DNA of 64,000 nucleotides from an uncultured Lysobacteraceae bacterium. GTDB taxonomy: Bacteria; Pseudomonadota; Gammaproteobacteria; Xanthomonadales; Xanthomonadaceae. The stretch lies in NCBI GenBank assembly GCA_902825775.1, contig CADECF010000008.1, positions 124,001 through 188,000 on the forward strand, given 5' to 3'. Shown one piece after another: positions 55,623 through 63,694 of this stretch (position 1 is its first letter; every line of letters starts with the position of its first letter). The position numbers and the translations under genes are program-made. The notes beneath the pieces are model-generated. The model did no database searches. It was not told the DNA's origin and worked only from the letters and a program-made list of their open reading frames with translations.

Positions 55623-55928
55623 ATGCAGTTAGACCTGAAGTTGAAAATCGCTAGTCGTTTGTTGAGTGCTCTGATCAACCAGGACCGCGGGCGCAGTTTG
55701 CCAGAACGGGATCAAGATCTGGATCATTCCATCGAACTTGCCGCCGAACTGATCAGACGATGTGAGGGTCGCAAGCCGCCAACGGATGAACACAACCTGC
55801 GACCGCGGTCCTCGATCAAGATTCGGGAAGAGATCGTCGACAGAGAACGCGTGCCCCTCGCCGATCAAATCACCGAGAGACGGGGTAAAGAGCCGACCGA
55901 ACGAAGTCGTCGACCGACGCTTCACTGA
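55623..55928 (+). CDS. Small charged hypothetical protein beside mob genes
   Basis: 101 residues with a clear ribosome site (GAGGAG, 7 bases). Helical N-terminal half (LKLKIASRLLSALINQDRGRSLPERDQDLDHSIELAAELIRR) and a basic, disordered C-terminal half. No family recognised. Convergent with the relaxase gene. Confidence 0.6.
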   Translation: MQLDLKLKIASRLLSALINQDRGRSLPERDQDLDHSIELAAELIRRCEGRKPPTDEHNLRPRSSIKIREEIVDRERVPLADQITERRGKEPTERSRRPTLH

Positions 55929-55989
55929 AAACGCTCGGCGGTGCCAGGGGAACCGCACGAAACTGTCCCGGGGAACCGGGACAGTTTCT

Positions 55990-57552
55990 TTAGTTCAGAC
56001 GCACGCCCCTCTTGGCGGGCACAGACACGCTGTTCGCATCCGGAGCGTTGCTGACAGCCTCTATGTCCTTGGGCTCTCGGTCGGGTTCGACCGGATACCG
56101 GGTCAGCATCGATTGACTCCACGCCTCAAGCTCCTGGGCAGTCTTCATTGCCCGAGCGTTGTATTCGTTTTGAGCCTCGGGCCCGGTGGCGTCATGCGCG
56201 AGCCGATAGGCCTCACGGCACACCTGGACGGCACGTAAGCGGCGCGCACGCCGCCTCCCCCACTCGCTGCGCTTGAGCAACCCCGGCTGCGGCTGATCGC
56301 TATCGAAACGCTCCAGCGAGAATTCGGCGTCGGCCAACGAGATCTGAGCCCGTTCCTCGACTTTGAGCCGACGCGAAAATCTCACCACATCCTGTCTGAG
56401 CTTCTTGACCAACTTCAACAGCTCGCGGACATCAGCCCGGAACACGGCGGCGTGCACATGCGTCGCCAGGCGGTCGGCCTGCAGCCGCAACAACTGGGTG
56501 GTCGCCTTGAAGCTCGCATTGACCTTCGTTGCGAAGTCTTCGGCCCACAGCCGCGCGGCCTCAGTGAAGGCAGCCAATGCGGCCGCTTCACGATTGGGTG
56601 AGGTCTCATCGGGATGGGGACCGGCCAGCCGCAAGTTTCGATCAGTTTGGGAAGCCTCGCCGTCAGGCGCCGCCGCCGGGGTAGAGCGTTTACCCACCCC
56701 TCGATCCTTCCGTGCCTGTTCCTCGTCATGGCCTTTGCTGATGGGCAATAGGCGGCTCTCGGAAGCAATCTGCGCGATTGCGGACTGCCAACTATCCTCA
56801 TTGTCCTGATCGATGTCCGCATTGATGCGGTCGATATCAAGCTCAGCGCCCTTTCGCTTCAGCGCCATTGCATCCCTGCTTAGATGCCTTTTCGGTTCTC
56901 GGGTCAACACCATCGCCGCTGCGAGGTCTCCGCGCTCAAGCGCATCCTCGGCTTGGTCCTTCAAGCTGCGATGGTCCACGCGGCTCTCGATCCTCGCTGC
57001 CGCCAGATGGGCATTGATCGTCTTGGCCACCATCTCACGCACCCATTCCACCTCTCCTCGTCCCGAGGGACCCCCATCAAGCTCTCGGGTCTTGGCGTCC
57101 AGGCCATCGGGACCGATGCGGCGCGTCGTGGCCAGCAGATGCGCGTGATGATTTAGGCCATCGGGCGTCTGTGGCGAGTGGATGCTCGCCTGGACGACGA
57201 AGCGGTAGCGATCGACTAGTTCGCGAGCGATCGCGGACGTCAGTTCGGATCGTTGGTCGTCATCGAGTTCGTGCGGCAGCGAGACTTCGAACTCCCTGCA
57301 CACGGTGCTATCGCGACGAGCTTCCCTCACCTCCGTATTGCCCCACAACTCGTTAGGGTCGAATATCCACTCTGGCGCGTCGGCGGGGGCGAGAACGCGG
57401 CTCTGAACAACACCGCGCCGGCGTCGGTAGTCGTGGCGAACGCCGGTGCGCGGATCCACGATGAGCATGCCGGCTCGATAGGCTGCCGCAGCCGTCGAGC
57501 TATGTCCCTGTGCGCGGCTGAAGGTTTTGACTCGCGTGTGGTAGATGGCCAT
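55990..57552 (-). CDS. MobA/MobL-family (MobQ) relaxase
   Basis: 520 residues. Relaxase domain 1-200: catalytic Tyr region GHSSTAAAAYRAG, motif HHAHLLATTR (His triad LNHHAHLL, about 134-141) and DHRSL. The long C-terminal part is helical. MobQ relaxases nick oriT and pilot single-stranded DNA, using another element's type IV secretion. With no T4SS genes in view, the element is mobilisable at most within this window. Confidence 0.92.
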   Translation of the reverse strand: MAIYHTRVKTFSRAQGHSSTAAAAYRAGMLIVDPRTGVRHDYRRRRGVVQSRVLAPADAPEWIFDPNELWGNTEVREARRDSTVCREFEVSLPHELDDDQRSELTSAIARELVDRYRFVVQASIHSPQTPDGLNHHAHLLATTRRIGPDGLDAKTRELDGGPSGRGEVEWVREMVAKTINAHLAAARIESRVDHRSLKDQAEDALERGDLAAAMVLTREPKRHLSRDAMALKRKGAELDIDRINADIDQDNEDSWQSAIAQIASESRLLPISKGHDEEQARKDRGVGKRSTPAAAPDGEASQTDRNLRLAGPHPDETSPNREAAALAAFTEAARLWAEDFATKVNASFKATTQLLRLQADRLATHVHAAVFRADVRELLKLVKKLRQDVVRFSRRLKVEERAQISLADAEFSLERFDSDQPQPGLLKRSEWGRRRARRLRAVQVCREAYRLAHDATGPEAQNEYNARAMKTAQELEAWSQSMLTRYPVEPDREPKDIEAVSNAPDANSVSVPAKRGVRLN

Positions 57553-57776
57553 GTGTTGTTGCTCCTTAGTGCCCCTGCCCCCTCTTTATGGCTCAGCTTG
57601 GAAGTTTGGCAAGTCAGTTTTCGGGGTTCGAGGGGCAGCGCCCATCGCCCACAGCGTTGACCGAAGGTCAATGCCTATGTGGGCTCTTCGCTCGGCCTGG
57701 GCATTGGATTTTTTTCGCTTGACGACACTGGCTTCTTTGCTTGGATGTGGGTGCGTCCACCACTCAGGAGCCCGCC
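57553..57776. other. Candidate oriT between divergent mob genes
   Basis: 224 bases between relaxase and TraD-like gene. TTAGTGCCCCTGCCCC (57566-57581) resembles the RSF1010 nic region TAAGTGCGCCCTCCCC. TTGACC-GAA-GGTCAA (57657-57671) is a perfect hairpin, and TGCCCCT/AGGGGCA arms also pair. No ORF. Confidence 0.45.
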
Positions 57777-58106
57777 ATGGGAACCAGCAAACAGCTCTAC
57801 GACCAGATCGCCCACGCCACCACTCGTCTCGCACAACGCAAGGCGAGGGAAATGCTCGTGGCGCAACGAGAGGCCGCGCGCAAGCAGGCAGCCGATCGGC
57901 GCGAAGACACCAAACGAAAGTTAAAGCTCGGAGGCTTCGTAGTGGAAGCCGGCGCGGAAGAAATGTCGGGCGCCGAAATCATAGGCGCCCTGCTCTCATA
58001 CCGCGAGAAAGTGGTGGCAACGGCCGAGCGGGAGCAGCACCGGCAACTCGGAGCCGCGCATTTGGCTCAGCAGGCCGGAACGCGAGGCGAGCCTAGGCTG
58101 CACTAG
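57777..58106 (+). CDS. TraD/MobC-like conjugal transfer accessory protein
   Basis: 109 residues from the ATG 7 bases after CAGGAG. A coiled coil (QLYDQIAHATTRLAQRKAREMLVAQREAARKQ) leads into KRKLKLGGFVVEAGAEEMSGAEIIGALLSYREK, the signature of small TraD (PF06412) proteins that pair with MobA/MobL relaxases. Divergent from the relaxase across the putative oriT. Confidence 0.85.
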   Translation: MGTSKQLYDQIAHATTRLAQRKAREMLVAQREAARKQAADRREDTKRKLKLGGFVVEAGAEEMSGAEIIGALLSYREKVVATAEREQHRQLGAAHLAQQAGTRGEPRLH

Positions 58107-58116
58107 CTGATTTTTT

Positions 58117-58635
58117 CTACTTGAGCGTGGCGAGCCCGGTCCAGGCAGCAATCCTGGAAAACCATTCGTCCCGCTCTTGGCCGTTGAATTGGCTGGATTT
58201 GATCCACCGGTCTGAATGGCGCTCGAACAGAACCTGCCACACGGGGTTTTCGATATCGGCGATCCGTAGCTCGATGCGCTGGCGAAAAGTTCCATTTCTC
58301 CAGTCATGAGCTGTCCGGGCAGACAACACATCCCTTCGCTTGATGTAGCGCTCGCCGCGGACGGGGTCGCGAACCCAGAGTATGTCCAAACCCGGGTCCA
58401 GAGCGATGTTGTCGTGCTCGACGCTGGGATGAAAGCCTTCGCGATGCTTCACCCGAACTCGGGGGCGGCGATGGCCAAATGCCAAGGGCACCAGCCAAAT
58501 GAGCGCCAAGAAGAATGAGGAAGGAACCAAGGCCATGAAGAACCCGACCATGTCTTCAGGTCGGTAGCTAATGAACACGAGCACGACGCACAACACTGTC
58601 GCCAGGAGCCTGGCGATCTTCAAAAGCGCAAACAT
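58117..58635 (-). CDS. Two-helix membrane protein, unknown function
   Basis: 172 residues from the ATG after AAGGAGCATTGC. Two N-terminal helices (8-24, 31-55), then a cytoplasmic domain of 115 residues with DILWVRDPVRGERYIKRRDVLSARTAHDWRNG and WFSRIAAWTGL. No family recognised. Follows the exported protein at 58650 in an operon. Confidence 0.65.
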   Translation of the reverse strand: MFALLKIARLLATVLCVVLVFISYRPEDMVGFFMALVPSSFFLALIWLVPLAFGHRRPRVRVKHREGFHPSVEHDNIALDPGLDILWVRDPVRGERYIKRRDVLSARTAHDWRNGTFRQRIELRIADIENPVWQVLFERHSDRWIKSSQFNGQERDEWFSRIAAWTGLATLK

Positions 58636-58649
58636 GCAATGCTCCTTCC

Positions 58650-59114
58650 TTAGAGTAGTGGGCAACGATTGGGCGCGGTCGCTTGGCCGCTAATGACGCC
58701 TTGTTCCAGCACGCTGCGCCCCTTCCCGATCAACACCAGCGCTTCGCTGGGTGAGGCCGAACTGTCAGTGGCGGTTTCGACGAGAAAGACGACGGCGACC
58801 TTGCCGCCGAAGTCGAAGGTCTTGCCATTCCAAATCACCCCGGTCGCGCTGTGGGAAAGGGGCACTGCTTTCCCATCGATCGTGATCGTGGTTGTCACCC
58901 CCTCCCCTCGATCGAAAGTTCCGATCGAGGTCTTGATCGCCCCTTGGGCCCGGACACCGCCGTGGGCGCCGTCCCAAGCGAATGCCGTGATCCTCGCTGC
59001 CTTATTGACCCCCGGTAGGTCCCCGCTTTGAACCCGGCACCACAGGCTTTCGGTGCCTGCCGCCTTGCCTGCGGCGATTAGCAGGCCCGTGGCTAAGAGC
59101 GTTCTCCCTTTCAT
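58650..59114 (-). CDS. Exported hypothetical protein
   Basis: 154 residues; signal peptide 1-20 (LLATGLLIAAGKAAG). Beta-rich mature domain with two cysteines (WCRVQSGDLPG, NRCPLL) and DRGEGVTTTITIDGKAVPL. Probable periplasmic protein of unknown role. Its promoter lies by the XRE operator at 59148, so it is probably under that regulator. Confidence 0.7.
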   Translation of the reverse strand: MKGRTLLATGLLIAAGKAAGTESLWCRVQSGDLPGVNKAARITAFAWDGAHGGVRAQGAIKTSIGTFDRGEGVTTTITIDGKAVPLSHSATGVIWNGKTFDFGGKVAVVFLVETATDSSASPSEALVLIGKGRSVLEQGVISGQATAPNRCPLL

Positions 59115-59147
59115 ATCTCCCCCTAGGGCGGCTCAGAAATACTTTCT

Positions 59148-59166
59148 ATTTGCGATAATCGCAAAT
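59148..59166. promoter_or_regulatory. Perfect 19-bp palindromic operator
   Basis: ATTTGCGAT-A-ATCGCAAAT lies between the divergent exported-protein and XRE genes. Exact two-fold symmetry and position are typical of a repressor that controls itself and the facing operon. Confidence 0.75.
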
Positions 59167-59222
59167 GCTTTGCTAGGATGGAATAGGCAGAATCCGTTGC
59201 AGTCACCTCACGTTGCTTTCGG

Positions 59223-59555
59223 ATGCCCGCCTTTCTGCCCACCGCGACCCTGTTCGGACAGCGCCTGCGGGAGGCTCGATTGGCCAGGGAGTGGACCCAG
59301 GCCGAACTGGGTGCGTTCCTTGGGCTGGACGATCCGAATACGGCGGCGCCCAGGATCAGCCGCTATGAGCGTGGGATGCACGAGGCCGACTTCAAATCGC
59401 TTGAGAAACTGTCCAAGGCTTTGGGGCTCCCTCCGGCCTATTTCTTCGCGCCTGACCTCTTGGCAGAGGCGATCCTGGTCATCTCTGGTATGCCGAAGGA
59501 CAAGCAGCAGGAAGCGCTCAATGTCCTTAAGAAGTTGGCGAAAACCGACCGGTAG
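59223..59555 (+). CDS. XRE-family transcriptional regulator
   Basis: 110 residues. HTH_3 domain 10-66: LREARLAREWTQAELGAFLG, ISRYERGMHEADFKSLEKLSKALGLPPAYFFA. C-terminal helix (KDKQQEALNVLKKLAK) may dimerise. Likely represses itself and the operon at 58117-59114 through the adjacent palindrome. Confidence 0.9.
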   Translation: MPAFLPTATLFGQRLREARLAREWTQAELGAFLGLDDPNTAAPRISRYERGMHEADFKSLEKLSKALGLPPAYFFAPDLLAEAILVISGMPKDKQQEALNVLKKLAKTDR

Positions 59556-59643
59556 CTTCGCTGTTAGGAACCTCGCGGCGCGGCTCCCACTCGTTCAATC
59601 TCATGAAATCTTGAGACGTATTGGCAGTTCATATGGGCACAAA

Positions 59644-59667
59644 AAAACCGCCGGCTTAGGCGGTTTT
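59644..59667. terminator. Bidirectional terminator
   Basis: AAAACCGCC, 6-base loop, GGCGGTTTT, with A-run before and T-rich tail after; lies between convergent XRE and PemK-domain genes. Confidence 0.88.
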
Positions 59668-59776
59668 CTTGCGTATCTTTCTTCTGCAGCAGGGCATTTA
59701 AGCCGTCGCGAGGGTCCGGTGCTGCTCCAGCGCTCCCCGCCAAGTGCACATAATGTAGCGCTTTCCCGACCACAGG

Positions 59777-60805
59777 TCAAGCCGAGCCAGGCGTGCCGCA
59801 GACCTCCGCATAGAGATCGCGCAATTGCCGCACTTCGTCCTCCAAGTCGGCACCCATAGCACTGGCCCAAGTCTGAGCCACCTCCCTATAGAGCCCCAGA
59901 TCCGAGACCTCATTTTGCATGATATCAAGATCGACTCGTGCGGCCGCCAACTCGGCCTCGACGACCTCACCGGCTCTGAGTTGTAGGCGCGCCTGGGCCA
60001 ACTCTTGCTTGTTGTCTCTGTAATCGATCACTCCAATGGAGTGCAATAACGCATCCCGCAGAAACTGGCTTTCTTGGTGGGATATGGCCACATGGTAGTT
60101 GGTATCGCGGCCCGCCCTGCGATGCCCTCTAATCGTGTAATAGGAAATCGGAGGGAGCACGCGCCGAATGGACACCGTTTCGATCATCCCGCACACGGCC
60201 CAACTGCTCTTCCCCGAGTTTCCGTAAAACTGAAGTCTGGAAAGCGTTGCGGCGCTTATCTCGAACTGAGTTTTGTCGTTGGGGTTGGGCGTAGACGAGC
60301 TAATCGGAACAACCTGAATTGTCGTGCCGCCAACGCGAACCACGATAGCCAGCCGCCGCTTATGCATTTCCCCGAGCTGAATGGTGTCGCTATATCGCTT
60401 GTTGCTTCGAATCTGCCCATCTTCTTTGCCGATCGACTGCACAAATCCGTAGTCAATCTCTACCAGCGTTCCCTGACGGATTGTTCTTTGGACTGTTAAC
60501 CCAGTCTTGCGAATAGTCTGATGCAGGTATTCAACAGGAGAGGGGTCGAACAGAGATTCCAGCACTACCTCGAACTTAGCGTGGCCGGCAATCGGCAACG
60601 CAGCAGCGTCGACTCTTACAACGAACCATCGATAGTTCGCATTGCCGCAGAACTTCTTAATGCAGAAAACTTTGTAATTTTGATTGAATCCCGGAAGAAG
60701 CGCCTCACTGACGCCGTCAAGCGTCTCGGTTCCCAAGGAGGCCAATACCTCATTGCCTTGCGCATCGCGAGTGCGTTCAAAGTAAGCAACAACGATAGTG
60801 GGCAT
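59777..60805 (-). CDS. Protein with internal PemK/MazF-like domain and helical C-terminus
   Basis: 342 residues from MPTIVVAYFERTR; the longer ORF has no ribosome site. The middle (about 110-235) follows the PemK pattern: GTLVEIDYGF, GEMHKRRLAIVVRV, IQVVPISSSTPNPNDKTQFEI, WAVCGMIETVSIRR. Toxins of this family are 110 residues; here it is embedded, with about 110 extra residues ahead and a coiled-coil tail (KQELAQARLQLRAGEVVEAELAAARVDL). The typical catalytic Arg/Thr set cannot be confirmed. No antitoxin-like gene abuts it. Confidence 0.6.
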   Translation of the reverse strand: MPTIVVAYFERTRDAQGNEVLASLGTETLDGVSEALLPGFNQNYKVFCIKKFCGNANYRWFVVRVDAAALPIAGHAKFEVVLESLFDPSPVEYLHQTIRKTGLTVQRTIRQGTLVEIDYGFVQSIGKEDGQIRSNKRYSDTIQLGEMHKRRLAIVVRVGGTTIQVVPISSSTPNPNDKTQFEISAATLSRLQFYGNSGKSSWAVCGMIETVSIRRVLPPISYYTIRGHRRAGRDTNYHVAISHQESQFLRDALLHSIGVIDYRDNKQELAQARLQLRAGEVVEAELAAARVDLDIMQNEVSDLGLYREVAQTWASAMGADLEDEVRQLRDLYAEVCGTPGSA

Positions 60806-61045
60806 CAGTCCCCGTCCCTGAGCACCATGGATTGATGGAATTTTACCAGAGAGGCTAGAAGCCAGCTCACAGACCACCGCTACCTTTGCTCGACCCAGAT
60901 CACGCGCCCCTCCGAACCCCAAAAATGCGCCTTGCACCCCACCGATCTCCAAACGGACGGGTGCAGCAGCCCCCCTCAACGTCCACGACCCGAGCCGTTC
61001 CTCAAGTCCGACAGCCCCTGCAGCCGCGCTGAAAGGGGGACCTAG

Positions 61046-61963
61046 TCATCGTTCTATTTCGACTGTAAGCACGTTGCCCAGCGTGTTCATTGAGCCAGCT
61101 TCGAATGTTCCGTCAGCGATTTTTAAGGGCGAGACTGTCCACTTAAAACCACCCGCATTACCGGCTTCGTAGCTGATCTCGAAATTGTATTTCGCCGATT
61201 TCAAGACCAGTTGTGGGACCGCTTCCCAGATACAGTCGCCTCTTCTATTCTCAGATCGAGCAGCTGGCGAACATTTGCGGGAAACTGCGGCGTTCAATGC
61301 CGTTGTGATGGCCGCTTGCAGCGTCCTCACCAAAGGCGGAATCTCGGGTGTATTTCGAGACGCTTCGTCTAAACCAAAGGCGGCAAAATACCGCTCGACT
61401 CTTGGCGCGGGAATCAGTTCGATATCGTAGGAGCTTATACGACCCGCCTTCCGGGCAGCTTGCGCCGAAATGAGCTTGAGCGATGCTCCGGCGGACACAG
61501 ACGAAGACGATGCCGCTGTGAAGCGAAGCCGAGCGACCGAAATACGAGGCGGCGTTAGAATGGCAAGATCTTCACATACCTGCGGCTTAGGGGGCGCCGA
61601 GCCACATTCGCCCTGCGCTTGGCGAAGGTGGTCTGCACACAGCATTTCGGCATTGACGCCCTTCTCGTTTCGACAAGCGACGCGCGCTGTGTCATAAGCT
61701 TGACGGCAAACTGCCTTGTATCCCGTTTTGGCGACATTCGACTGGAGATCGCACTGCTGTTTGAGCAGTTGAAAATCATCAGAGTTCGACCAATTGGGAT
61801 TGCTTGCTGTCGAATCTATCGATGCCTGAACTGCGCTGAGCACATCAGCAACCTCAGGCATATTTTTGTTGATATCTACCGGCCGATCTTTCTTCAGCAA
61901 GCCCGAGCACCCGGCAACGAGCACAGAGCACATGGTTATTACGGCCATCCTTGCCTTTATCAT
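61046..61963 (-). CDS. Cysteine-rich lipoprotein, unknown function
   Basis: 305 residues from the ATG after GGAGAAACCGTC. Signal peptide II with lipobox VLVAGC (Cys about 19). Mature part has several cysteines (QQCDLQ, AVCRQAYDTARVACR, MLCADH, GECGS, VCEDL) in the first half and a beta-rich second half (ISVARLRFTAASSSSVSAGASLKLISAQAARKAG). Faintly resembles trypco2-type or CdaR-like domains, but I cannot assign it. Confidence 0.7.
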   Translation of the reverse strand: MIKARMAVITMCSVLVAGCSGLLKKDRPVDINKNMPEVADVLSAVQASIDSTASNPNWSNSDDFQLLKQQCDLQSNVAKTGYKAVCRQAYDTARVACRNEKGVNAEMLCADHLRQAQGECGSAPPKPQVCEDLAILTPPRISVARLRFTAASSSSVSAGASLKLISAQAARKAGRISSYDIELIPAPRVERYFAAFGLDEASRNTPEIPPLVRTLQAAITTALNAAVSRKCSPAARSENRRGDCIWEAVPQLVLKSAKYNFEISYEAGNAGGFKWTVSPLKIADGTFEAGSMNTLGNVLTVEIER

Positions 61964-62320
61964 GACGGTTTCTCCGTGGCTAATCACGAGCAACGGCCAA
62001 AGGTGAACCGGCCGGCCATAGCCTCCGTGGGCGGGTTTTCCGCACTACAAAATCGGGCAGGAAGAAACGCCCATAGCCCGAACTCTCAATCTATCCCCTC
62101 AGACCCACCTTCCCCCGCAAGGCGGTCGTTGGCCAAGGTGAACGCTGAGGCACAGCGCGGAGAGTAGTGCGGTCGCGCAAAATAAGGTTCGGCCGGCATC
62201 GCGCGTGGTCTCGACCCAACGGATCCGACGATTTTTGCTTCAAATGAGCACGGAGGGGTCTGGATCGAGCGGGCTATTCGCTGCTATTGCCAGCTGGGCG
62301 ACACCCTGCGGTCGCCGCCA
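61964..62320. other. Intergenic stretch, no gene seen
   Basis: 357 bases with no supported ORF on either strand. A frame at 62205-62414 (+) overlaps the next gene antisense and is rejected. Confidence 0.5.
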
Positions 62321-62740
62321 TCAATGGCCAAGCAGATATGTCGTAGCCACGCCAGCGCTGAAGAATATGAAGTTCAACAATACTGACTGCCAGAATCCGC
62401 GCCTGCCCTCCTGACGGAGTTCTCCTCGCAATGATTGCACGACTGCCTCAACTTCTGTCGCCTTGAGTTTCGCGAGTTGATCGTAACGATCGCAGTCGTC
62501 CCGCAGCTTCTGGACCAGCCGACTACGCTCCGAAAGTTCTCCTTCAATCTCGTGAATTGTGTGCGTTGCTGCGGTTAGAGCGGCTGATAGCCTTTGGATA
62601 CGCTCGGCTGTTGTAGGACCGCGTTTTGCGCGCGCCCATCGCTCAAGCCGAACTTTCAGGTATTCCATACCAATGGCAGCGACGGCGACAAAGCCCATCA
62701 TCGGTGCAACTGCCTTGAAAAAATCGAGTCCTATGGACAT
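62321..62740 (-). CDS. Membrane protein with central coiled coil
   Basis: 139 residues. Membrane helices at both ends (about 9-26, GFVAVAAIGMEYL; and 118-136, FWQSVLLNFIFFSAGVATTY) with an 85-residue coiled coil between (TTAERIQRLSAALTAATHTIHEIEGELSERSRLVQKL). Function unknown. In line with the ubiquitin-like genes to its right. Confidence 0.65.
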   Translation of the reverse strand: MSIGLDFFKAVAPMMGFVAVAAIGMEYLKVRLERWARAKRGPTTAERIQRLSAALTAATHTIHEIEGELSERSRLVQKLRDDCDRYDQLAKLKATEVEAVVQSLRGELRQEGRRGFWQSVLLNFIFFSAGVATTYLLGH

Positions 62741-62877
62741 GGCCTAACTCTCAACCTTTGCTACTACAGAGACCCTAAAATACATTGAAACCGTGATGCA
62801 TTCGACCTAACTAGAGGCCGCTATGGCCAATGAAATGGCGCCCTCAAACAAAGCCATCATTTAGTCAGAAACGCCAT

Positions 62878-63195
62878 TTATGCCTGAGTTTTCTGGTGAA
62901 TACAGACAAGATGCATATAAATATCAACGATCAGTTCGGCGATCTTCGAAGCGGTGCTATTCTTCATGCGCCGCAAGTTCTCGGGAATGATCTGCCCGTC
63001 TTCAGCCGACAGCCGAGTCAGTAACTTGTCGATCTTCGCCCTCTTCGCCCGGACTTGTTCGGGAAACTCATCTGCTCTAATGCCCCAAAATCGGAGATAC
63101 GCAACTCCTACTCGCGATCGCGCATCGCCCTCTCCAATTGCCAGGTCGTAGACGGCATCCCTAAACTTTTCTATTGCATAGTCAAGCGCTGGCAT
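62878..63195 (-). CDS. Small helical hypothetical protein
   Basis: 105 residues, GGGAGAGCCCCC before the ATG. Predicted all-helical: DYAIEKFRDAVYDLAIGEGDARSRVGVAYLRFWGIRADEFPEQVRAKRAKIDKLLTRLS. No family recognised. 40 bases after the DUF6527 gene, so probably the same operon. Confidence 0.6.
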   Translation of the reverse strand: MPALDYAIEKFRDAVYDLAIGEGDARSRVGVAYLRFWGIRADEFPEQVRAKRAKIDKLLTRLSAEDGQIIPENLRRMKNSTASKIAELIVDIYMHLVCIHQKTQA

Positions 63196-63235
63196 GGGGG
63201 CTCTCCCGTATTACGGCAAATTTCACTGGATGTTC

Positions 63236-63694
63236 TCACTTCCAAAGCCGTGACAGTCGGAGCCACAGCCCACCCTTAATTTCAGATTGTTCCGCACTCG
63301 TCTGCTCCACGCTCAATTCATCATGGCTTAACGGCGTCGGCTCAGCATGCGGTGCGTAAAACTTCGCTTTCGCCTCCTTATCTCGCCGCCTTTCGCCCTC
63401 AATCCGCTCCCGGCTCCATCGGCCCGATTCGATGACTCGGTTTCGATTGATGACGTAGTGAGACTGACACGGCAGGTTCCAGTTGCCCACCGATGGCCAT
63501 AGGGAAACGGCTTCGCCGTCGTAAGTGAGGTGCCAGTCGGTTGGGGTGAGAGGTGTCACGACTTCCAGGCCACAGCCACAACAACAGCTATGCACGACTG
63601 TTCCATATTCCATCGAAACATATAGCACTCCCTCCTCCAGAGTGCGCGGGACCGCTTGGACGAAACGCGGTTCCAACTTGTGGTGCCGCATCAT
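63236..63694 (-). CDS. DUF6527 family protein, predicted ubiquitin-like pathway component
   Basis: 152 residues, overlapping the preceding ThiF stop by 4 bases. Key features: LEEGVLYVSMEYGTVVHSCCCGCGLEVVTPLTPTDWHL (CCCxC, likely zinc-binding), VSLWPSVGNWNLPCQSHYVI. DUF6527 proteins are coded beside E1/ThiF and ubiquitin-like or E2 genes in predicted prokaryotic conjugation systems. Role unknown, proposed metal-binding partner. Confidence 0.85.
   Translation of the reverse strand: MMRHHKLEPRFVQAVPRTLEEGVLYVSMEYGTVVHSCCCGCGLEVVTPLTPTDWHLTYDGEAVSLWPSVGNWNLPCQSHYVINRNRVIESGRWSRERIEGERRRDKEAKAKFYAPHAEPTPLSHDELSVEQTSAEQSEIKGGLWLRLSRLWK

Noticed and set aside
62205-62414. Plus-strand ORF of 69 residues
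   Set aside because: Overlaps antisense to the coiled-coil membrane gene, no ribosome site.
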